From contig JAUVPN010000049.1 in assembly GCA_030598645.1 (NCBI GenBank), positions 1 through 11,364 on the forward strand: a stretch of 11,364 nt of DNA, read 5' to 3'. The position numbers and the translations under genes are program-made. This stretch comes from Hyphomicrobium sp. (GTDB taxonomy: Bacteria > Pseudomonadota > Alphaproteobacteria > Rhizobiales > Hyphomicrobiaceae). The notes beneath the pieces were generated by a model. The model saw only the letters and a list, made by a program, of their open reading frames with translations. It was not told the DNA's origin and searched no databases. This document shows, one piece after another, positions 5,919-11,364 of this stretch. How positions within the stretch are numbered: position 1 is the stretch's first letter; the number at the start of each line of letters is the position of its first letter.

Positions 5919-7052
5919 CTACCCTAAATCTAAACTCCGTATTCCGGATTCCTTGTCAACTCCCGAGAGAATCTCTTCACAAAACTGGATAAACTTCCTA
6001 GTCCACACCTTGTCGGAAAATTGTTGCTGTCTGCTCTTGGCGCCTTCACAAAGTGAGACAAACCGAGCCGGTTCGTCGTACAAACATTGGATTGCATCCC
6101 GCAACTCTTGGCTGTTACCTGGTTCAATCAGGACACCGCAGCTTTCATCCACAATTTCTGGGATCGCCCCCCGACGCGTGCTGATCACGGGCATCTCATG
6201 ACAGAACGCCTCGATGATCACCCCGGGATAGCCTTCCGTATCGTAAAAGGTTGGCAAGAGCAGGGCGTCGTAGCGCCAGAGCTGTTCGGCAATCTGTTCC
6301 CGGCCCAAAACGCCCCCGTAGCGAATCTGTCCTTGGCCGCCCTCGTCAATCTGCTCTGCTGTGTAGTCATAGAGCGGTCCAAAAACGTCAATTGATACGC
6401 CATCAGGCAGTTGGCCGGCACACTCTAAAATGGTGCCAATACCTTTCATCTCTGAGACATGTCCCAAAAAAATCAGTCGCTTGCACGAAGTGCGCTGAAA
6501 GGACGAATCCGGCTTTCGCGCGCCCATAAGTTCGAGCCGCGTATAGTTGCTAAACCAGGCTGGGCTGCCCTGCCCGATCTGTTGGAAAAATGAGACCAAC
6601 CGCCTGGTTTCCAATAGACACCGGTTGGCAGACAACACGGTGTTTCGCAGCAACCACTGGCCGAACCCGCTACGCGCCTTATAATATTCGTCAAACCACC
6701 CACCAAAAAGCCGCATAATGAGCGGTTTGCCATAGAGCCAGGTGAGCCCATAGACCAGAGGGCCAAACATGAACATTCCACGGCGGCTGGCGTGAAAGGA
6801 GACCAGATCGACACGAGCGCCATAGCGCAGGATTCCCCCCACGACACGCACCGCCTTCCACAGGTTAACCAACGCATTGTTGTGCAGGCGCCCACGCGCG
6901 GTGTTTAAAGTGTGAACGTCAAATTGTTCATTGCGCTGCAAATCTTCAACCAGATACGAAAATAGCGTTGTGTCGCCGCCAATACGCGGCGGCAGCGGCC
7001 CAATCAGCAGAATCGAGATCGGTTTTAGTAGGGTTTCGCTATTCATAGCCAT
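5919..7052 (-). CDS. GT4-family glycosyltransferase
   Basis: This retaining GT-B fold glycosyltransferase has 377 residues from ATG 7052. The N-terminal domain begins ISILLIGPLPPRIGGDTTLF, with the glycine-rich loop used by family 4 enzymes. The C-terminal nucleotide-sugar domain starts around RLIFLGHVSEMKGIG. The EX7E motif is in DTEGYPGVIIEAF (Glu 273 and Glu 281). A TTG-initiated extension to 7133 adds 27 residues without similarity that overlap the upstream gene's ancestral coding sequence, so it was rejected; ATG 7046 is also possible. The start lies within the last codons of the preceding glycosyltransferase's ancestral frame (stop at 7039-7041), typical translational coupling, although that upstream gene is now broken. 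The reading frame is intact. The sugar transferred is unknown. Confidence 0.87.
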   Translation of the reverse strand: MAMNSETLLKPISILLIGPLPPRIGGDTTLFSYLVEDLQRNEQFDVHTLNTARGRLHNNALVNLWKAVRVVGGILRYGARVDLVSFHASRRGMFMFGPLVYGLTWLYGKPLIMRLFGGWFDEYYKARSGFGQWLLRNTVLSANRCLLETRRLVSFFQQIGQGSPAWFSNYTRLELMGARKPDSSFQRTSCKRLIFLGHVSEMKGIGTILECAGQLPDGVSIDVFGPLYDYTAEQIDEGGQGQIRYGGVLGREQIAEQLWRYDALLLPTFYDTEGYPGVIIEAFCHEMPVISTRRGAIPEIVDESCGVLIEPGNSQELRDAIQCLYDEPARFVSLCEGAKSRQQQFSDKVWTRKFIQFCEEILSGVDKESGIRSLDLG

Positions 7053-7642
7053 GTTCGCAAAATTGCAGCAATTTTTGAAAGGCAAGTGCCGGGTCAAATT
7101 CGACTTCAATGCGCATGCGGGCATTTTGCCCAATTTGGTTGCGCAGTATGGGATCAGCAGCCTACCACAGCATCGGTTTGGCCAATGCTTCTGGACTGTG
7201 TGTGGTAATAAAACCGTGCACCCCCGGCTCGATCAACGTATCAATCCCATTGACCTGAGTGCATACACACAGGATGCCAACTACCATTGCTTCCAGCACC
7301 ACATTGGGCATGCCCTCATAGTCCGACGAGAGGAGAAAGATATCAGCGGCGCAGATCAGCTCACGCGCATCCTCGACCGGGCCGATCAAGCGAATCGCAG
7401 CTGGATCTAGACCAGCAGCTTGAATTTGCTGCTGTGGCGTGTCGCCCAGCCCCATATCGGGACCAGCGATAACGGCATAGACGGGCTGCTGCTGATTGGC
7501 CAGCACAACGGCTTCTATAAATCGTCCAAAATTCTTCTGTGCAGTCAGCCGCCCCACGCCAACCACCAAAAGTGCATCATCCTGGAGCTGAAGCCGGGCG
7601 CGCCAGCGCACCCTGTGTTCTTGTATATCCGTCGGGGGCTGC
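7039..7642 (-). pseudogene. GT4 glycosyltransferase C-terminal half, nonsense-interrupted
   Basis: The frame carries DIQEHRVRWRARLQL, VVGVGRLTAQKNFGRFIE, VYAVIAGPDMG, LIGPVEDARELICAADIFLL and the EX7E motif in SSDYEGMPNVVLEAM, a clear GT4 donor-binding domain. It is a paralogue of the C-terminal half of the gene at 8019-9143 (compare VRWRARL/EKWRARL and GVGRLTAQKNF/GVGRLAPQKNF). A TAG at 7162-7164, after EALAKPMLW, interrupts it. Beyond it the same frame continues AADPILRNQIGQNARMRIEV to a stop at 7039-7041, where it overlaps the next gene's ATG. One base change such as TTG to TAG explains the interruption. The N-terminal domain belonging to this half is absent and replaced by sequence from a different glycosyltransferase. 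Confidence 0.85.
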
Positions 7643-8022
7643 GCACTGCCTAGCAACGATTTGACCAATGGGATTCGCTCCACTGAGAAGCATCGCATCC
7701 CAGTTCCTGGCATGCTGACGAACCGTCTGGCGGATTTGCCGGTAGATGCGCGGGTTTGCGCGCCAGAGCTGATATAGATTGGGATAATAGGGCAGCAGAC
7801 AAAGCGAGATATGCGGGTGATCCAGCACAAAGGCCGCGCGCCCCGGCTCAGGCACCGCCCGTCCGACAAAAACGATCTCGGCCGCCGAACCAAAGAATTT
7901 CGCGAAAAAAGGGCATAAGAGTCGTTCGTCGACAGCACATTACCGTCGCGCCAGAAGGGCTGGTCGATAAATAGGGCGAGCCGGACGCCGCGCTCACTTT
8001 CTCTCGGGACATATTGCATCAT
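7643..8022 (-). pseudogene. N-terminal fragment of a different GT4-type glycosyltransferase, frameshifted
   Basis: The ATG at 8022 overlaps the upstream gene's stop (ATGA). The first frame reads RLALFIDQPFWRDGNVLSTNDSYALF; after the run of six A (7905-7910, T on the coding strand) similarity continues in another frame as FGSAAEIVFVGRAVPEPG, HISLCLLPYYPNLYQL and LLSGANPIGQIVARQC. Restoring one T to the run would join them, so a -1 homopolymer slip is the likely lesion. The fragment stops around GQIVARQC, where an intact protein would need about 250 more residues, and joins the other gene's C-terminal half in a different frame (near 7642). A deletion fusing two neighbouring glycosyltransferase genes is the best explanation; the fused unit cannot give a full enzyme. 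Confidence 0.78.
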
Positions 8023-9143
8023 TCACACAACGTCCATAGCTGGCGAGCGATCTGCTCCGACTGATGCGCCCGTTCGATCGTAGCCTGCGCCCGCGCTCCC
8101 ATCGCATGCCGCATGTCCGCATCAGCCGCCAGGCGGACGACGTACCGGGCCAGATCATCCACGTCGGGCTCGGCTATGAAGCCGCTTGCGCCGTGCTCAA
8201 TTAGATCGCTAACACCGCCGACTTTGGTAGTAACGCACGGCACGCTAGCCGCCATGGCTTCCAGTATGACATTGGGCATGCCCTCCCAGTCCGAGGAGAG
8301 TAGTAAGATATCGGCGGCGCACTGCAGCTCGCGAGCATCATGCACTGGGCCCATTAAGCTAACTGTCTCCTGCAAGCCAAGCCGCGCTAATTGAGCCTCA
8401 AGATCGGCGAGACAGCCAAAGTCGGGGCCCGCGATCGCGGCGTGAGCCGGAAACTTTCGCCTTACCTGTGCGATCACATCGATGAAGCGAGAAAAATTCT
8501 TTTGGGGGGCCAGCCGACCAACTCCAAGAACCAACACCGCACCGTCCCTCAAGCCCAGTCGAGCTCTCCACTTTTCGCGCCATGACCGCGCACACTCAGG
8601 AGAGACGACGTGGACACCGTTCGGAACATAAACGATCCGCTTTGCTGATCCGTTGCGATCCCAGAGTTGCGCCTGCGTTTCGCGCGAATTGCATACGATG
8701 GTCGAGATACAGGCCAGGCTCCACCATGACCAGAGCCGAGCCAGGTCTGGAGTGAGTTCGGCGAACAGCGCGTTGCGAAACGAGCCGATCCGTCGGACGC
8801 CGCGTCCAATTAGCGTGAGCCCGAAGCCGTTTGTGTACGACGACCAGGAAAAACAGCACTTCACATCTCTGGCGACGCAGTCTGCGCGGAACTGCCACAA
8901 TTTTGCGAAACGGCTGCCGCGCAGGAGTACCACAGGAATACCAAGCTTTTGGATCGGAGCTTCCCAGCAACCGAGTTTGCCCGCTACATACACGATTGGC
9001 GCCCAGCGGCTGCGATCGCAATGGGCAAGAAACATGTAAAGCTGCCGCTCACTACCTCCCATGCCGAGCTGTCCGATGAGCACAGCGATGACCTGCGGTT
9101 GGATCGGTTCGTTGCCTGTGTGGACCTGAACTTCTTGCCGCAT
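8019..9143 (-). CDS. GT4-family glycosyltransferase
   Basis: The product is an intact 374-residue GT-B fold glycosyltransferase. The N-terminal domain has VIAVLIGQLGMGGSERQLYM, the GGSERQ signature of many family 4 enzymes of exopolysaccharide loci. The linker to the second domain is IVYVPNGVHVV. The donor-binding domain shows VLGVGRLAPQKNFSRFID, AAIAGPDFG, LMGPVHDARELQCAADILLL and EX7E in SSDWEGMPNVILEAM (Glu 287 and Glu 295). It probably adds one sugar of the repeat unit at the cytoplasmic membrane face. It follows asnB by 33 bp; a GAGAG five bases before the ATG may serve as ribosome-binding site. Its stop overlaps the ATG of the broken fusion gene by four bases, so the two were co-translated. 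Its C-terminal half is paralogous to 7039-7642. Confidence 0.92.
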   Translation of the reverse strand: MRQEVQVHTGNEPIQPQVIAVLIGQLGMGGSERQLYMFLAHCDRSRWAPIVYVAGKLGCWEAPIQKLGIPVVLLRGSRFAKLWQFRADCVARDVKCCFSWSSYTNGFGLTLIGRGVRRIGSFRNALFAELTPDLARLWSWWSLACISTIVCNSRETQAQLWDRNGSAKRIVYVPNGVHVVSPECARSWREKWRARLGLRDGAVLVLGVGRLAPQKNFSRFIDVIAQVRRKFPAHAAIAGPDFGCLADLEAQLARLGLQETVSLMGPVHDARELQCAADILLLSSDWEGMPNVILEAMAASVPCVTTKVGGVSDLIEHGASGFIAEPDVDDLARYVVRLAADADMRHAMGARAQATIERAHQSEQIARQLWTLCE

Positions 9144-9176
9144 TAAGCTCTCACATCGTGGACAAGATTTGCGGGC

Positions 9177-11120
9177 TCATGTCGATACAGCCTGCATAAG
9201 CGTTGGAAGCCTGGGCGCGCCGAGCTGAGCGCACTCAAAACATGCTCTCTCATCTAGGTATTGGCGCGCCCAGGCATCCAGCATGAGCAGTCGCCAGAGT
9301 AGTAGCCCGAAGTTGCGATGACGGGGCGATTGGTGCAACTTCGTGATCTGCTCTATCCCTTCGCGATCCCAGAATTCAAACAGGCGCGCCTCGGACGAGA
9401 GGAGCCGCTCCTTAACCATGTCCACTCCGACTGGCTGGCGGAACCAGTCGTTCAGCGGCACGCCGAACCCACGTTTGATACCCCGTTGCACGCTTGCTGG
9501 TAGGCAACGCGCTGCGAGCGACCTGAGCGGCAATTTGCCTTCCTCAGAGTTTAGCAGCGATGCTCGTGGGAGCCGCGCAGCCCACTCAACAAGACGATAG
9601 TCTAGAAAGGGCGAGCGCACTTCAATCGAGTGGGCCATAGAGGCTCGGTCGACTTTAACCAACACGTCGTCAGGCAAATACATTCCGTAGTCGATATACT
9701 GCTGGCGATTAGTGACTGGTGCCCCTCGGCTCAAACTCCAACGTTCCCAAATGGCGCGCCCTGCTTGCGGCGCGATCGAGCGCAGGTCCGGACTGACCGC
9801 CAGCCATGTTGCGGGGTCACTGGGCAAATAGTCGAACGCGGCCGCAGCGCCCTGATCAGGCAGGCCGAGCTTGAGCATGCGGTAGTGCGTAGTCGAAGTG
9901 TCAGGAAAGAGCCGCGCTGCCCACGTCAGGCCCCATGCGGCTAAACTTGCCAGATTGATCAGAACCTTGTGACGCTCCGTTTGGATATAGCGGCGGTAGC
10001 CCCCGAAGGCCTCATCCCCGCCGTCGCCCGAAAGGAAAACAGTGGCGTGCTGCGCCGCCGCCTCGCACAGTCCAAACATTGGAAGTGCTGACGGATCTCC
10101 GAAGGGTTCGTCGTAGACCCCCGCCAGCCGATCTAGATCGGCCAGTTCAAATGGTCGCTGGATGATCACGCGGTGTTCCAGTCCAGCGTGCTGCGCTGTC
10201 GCACTGGCTAGGGTCGTCTCGTCCGCGTGCTCCTCTTCGAAGCCGACGGTTAGGGCCAGCGGCGACGTTTCAGATGCCTGTGCCGCCAGAGCCGCCACCA
10301 ATCCGCTGTCGATTCCGCCTGATAAGAACACACCGATCGGGACGTCGCTACGCAGTCGAATACGAACTGCGTCGAGCAACAGGTCATGCATCGCGTCGAG
10401 TTCGGTGGGTGTGAGCGGGCGGTCGCACGGATCGTCGCTCAGTTCAAGGCTCCAGTAGGGTGTTGAGCAGGCTCGGTCTGGTGCGTCGAGGGAGCCAGTT
10501 AACACATGGCCGGGCGCGAGCTTGGCGTACCCGGAGAAGATACAGGTCTCGCAGGGCAGGTAGCCCAGCGCAAGATACTCGACAACAGCAGCCGGGTTGA
10601 TGTGCCGAGGGGTATCAGGCCAAGCCAGCAGCGCCTTCAATTCCGACGCGAACCGTAGTCCCCCGTCCTGCAGAAAATAATATAGCGGTTTGACGCCGAT
10701 CCGGTCGCGAGCGAGGAGGAAAGTGCGTGCCTGTGTATCGACCAGCGCCAGCGCAAACATTCCGTTCAGCAGCGATAGGGCTTGAACGCCAAGACGTGCC
10801 AGCAGCCGCAGCAAAACCTCGGTGTCCGATCCACTGTCAAAGCGCTCGCCCTCGCGCTCCAGATCACGGCGCAGCTCGAGATAATTATAGATCTCGCCGT
10901 TAAACACGAGCCAGAAGCGCCCATCAGGGCTGCGCATTGGCTGATGGCCGAGTGGACTGAGATCGAGAATGCTGAGTCTTCGAAAGCCGAGTCCCCAACC
11001 GCGCCCTTGCTCAAGCCCCTGGTCGTCAGGGCCGCGATGACGCAACAGACGAGACATTTGCTCAACAATCGCTGGCGGCCGTCGAACATTTGGGCCAAAC
11101 CAGCCACAAATACCGCACAT
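9177..11120 (-). CDS. asnB: Asparagine synthase-type glutamine amidotransferase (AsnB/WbpS-like)
   Basis: The 647-residue two-domain enzyme releases ammonia from glutamine and uses it, with ATP, to amidate a carboxyl group. The N-terminal Ntn glutaminase domain starts MCGICGWFG with the nucleophile Cys2, which fixes the start codon. RHRGPDDQG (27-35), RRLSILDLS, GHQPM, FNGEIYNY (73-80) and SGSDTE (96-101) follow. The synthetase domain has the PP-loop motif SGGIDS at 267-272 and DGGDEAFGG at 366-374. The length is close to that of AsnB-like proteins of polysaccharide loci. In such loci the enzyme (for example WbpS) is thought to convert a sugar uronic acid to a uronamide, which fits the UDP-HexNAc dehydrogenase here; plain asparagine synthesis cannot be excluded. 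It appears to be the first gene of the minus-strand operon. Confidence 0.95.
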   Translation of the reverse strand: MCGICGWFGPNVRRPPAIVEQMSRLLRHRGPDDQGLEQGRGWGLGFRRLSILDLSPLGHQPMRSPDGRFWLVFNGEIYNYLELRRDLEREGERFDSGSDTEVLLRLLARLGVQALSLLNGMFALALVDTQARTFLLARDRIGVKPLYYFLQDGGLRFASELKALLAWPDTPRHINPAAVVEYLALGYLPCETCIFSGYAKLAPGHVLTGSLDAPDRACSTPYWSLELSDDPCDRPLTPTELDAMHDLLLDAVRIRLRSDVPIGVFLSGGIDSGLVAALAAQASETSPLALTVGFEEEHADETTLASATAQHAGLEHRVIIQRPFELADLDRLAGVYDEPFGDPSALPMFGLCEAAAQHATVFLSGDGGDEAFGGYRRYIQTERHKVLINLASLAAWGLTWAARLFPDTSTTHYRMLKLGLPDQGAAAAFDYLPSDPATWLAVSPDLRSIAPQAGRAIWERWSLSRGAPVTNRQQYIDYGMYLPDDVLVKVDRASMAHSIEVRSPFLDYRLVEWAARLPRASLLNSEEGKLPLRSLAARCLPASVQRGIKRGFGVPLNDWFRQPVGVDMVKERLLSSEARLFEFWDREGIEQITKLHQSPRHRNFGLLLWRLLMLDAWARQYLDERACFECAQLGAPRLPTLMQAVST

Positions 11121-11364
11121 GTTTCGGGCCTATACTGGATGTCAGCCCGGCAATTGCGAGACCGCTTATTGCGATAGCATTCGGCTGCACATAACGGATT
11201 GGATTTACTAGCCGCTAGTATGGAATTTTGAGTGATCTCTGTCGTCATGCATTTGCACTAAGTGTGCGCACATAAGAGCCCGGCGTCGTAACGCGGCTTT
11301 TCGCCGCTAATCAGATTGCGGCACCGCATACAATAATTTCCAGCCAGCTTTTCCGCAACCAGAA
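11121..11364. promoter_or_regulatory. Upstream region of asnB with palindromes; no gene seen
   Basis: No coding sequence with a start and recognisable content was found in these 244 bp. TACTAG-CGG-CTAGTA on the minus strand (11206-11220) is a perfect 6-bp inverted repeat 86 bp before the asnB start. TGTGCGCACA (11263-11272) is a perfect 10-bp palindrome further upstream. GCGGC-TTTTC-GCCGC (11293-11307) can form a hairpin. The first two are operator-like. A sigma-70 promoter could not be placed with confidence, but the operon's promoter most likely lies here. Confidence 0.4.

Noticed and set aside
7053..7133. N-terminal extension of the GT4 gene (start at 7133)
   Set aside because: It uses a TTG, adds 27 residues without similarity, and overlaps the ancestral coding end of the upstream glycosyltransferase in another frame.
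9318..11177. Several plus-strand ORFs of 60-131 codons over asnB
   Set aside because: They are antisense to a full-length, motif-complete asparagine synthase-type gene and show no family motifs of their own.
11293..11307. Hairpin GCGGC-TTTTC-GCCGC as a Rho-independent terminator
   Set aside because: No T-run follows on either strand.

Overview
The window is a decaying surface-polysaccharide (capsule, O-antigen or exopolysaccharide) locus, most likely from an alphaproteobacterium of the Bradyrhizobium/Rhodopseudomonas type. That placement is an inference. It rests on the PAS-plus-LuxR-type regulator style, a remnant of a small HEAGH-motif protease-like protein, and intergenic ATGTCCGC palindromic units that I associate with that group. 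No rRNA, tRNA or CRISPR array was seen.

Left part. Positions 1-428 (minus strand) hold a fragment of a DegT/DnrJ-type sugar aminotransferase joined directly to a frameshifted IS3-type transposase remnant. An AT-rich stretch follows with a 60-bp direct repeat at exactly 100-bp spacing, each copy carrying an ATCTTAAGAT-like palindrome. It lies just before a plus-strand LuxR-type regulator (648-1403). A related palindrome lies just after the regulator. Next is an apparently intact TviB/WbpO-type UDP-N-acetylhexosamine 6-dehydrogenase (1671-2990). It overlaps the start of a CapI-type UDP-glucuronate 4-epimerase reduced to 118 codons by an in-frame internal deletion.

Middle part. Positions 3347-4660 contain no intact gene. 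They hold a possible 36-codon ORF, two tandem ATGTCC...GGACAT palindromic units, and a broken M41-protease-like gene whose third codon is a stop.

Right part, minus strand. A probable operon runs asnB (glutamine-dependent amidotransferase), a GT4 glycosyltransferase, a wrecked GT4 fusion with three lesions, another GT4, a tightly packed 61-codon ORF, and a GT2 glycosyltransferase with membrane segments. The region upstream of asnB (11121-11364) contains perfect palindromes that could be operators.

Reading the parts together: the dehydrogenase would supply a UDP-HexNAc uronic acid, AsnB could amidate such a residue or an intermediate, and the glycosyltransferases would assemble the repeat unit. 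With the epimerase, one or two glycosyltransferases and the aminotransferase broken, the window probably cannot make the ancestral glycan by itself. I see no clear evidence of a wholly new system. The most unusual aspects are the number of independent deletion or fusion scars and the repeated palindrome around the regulator.
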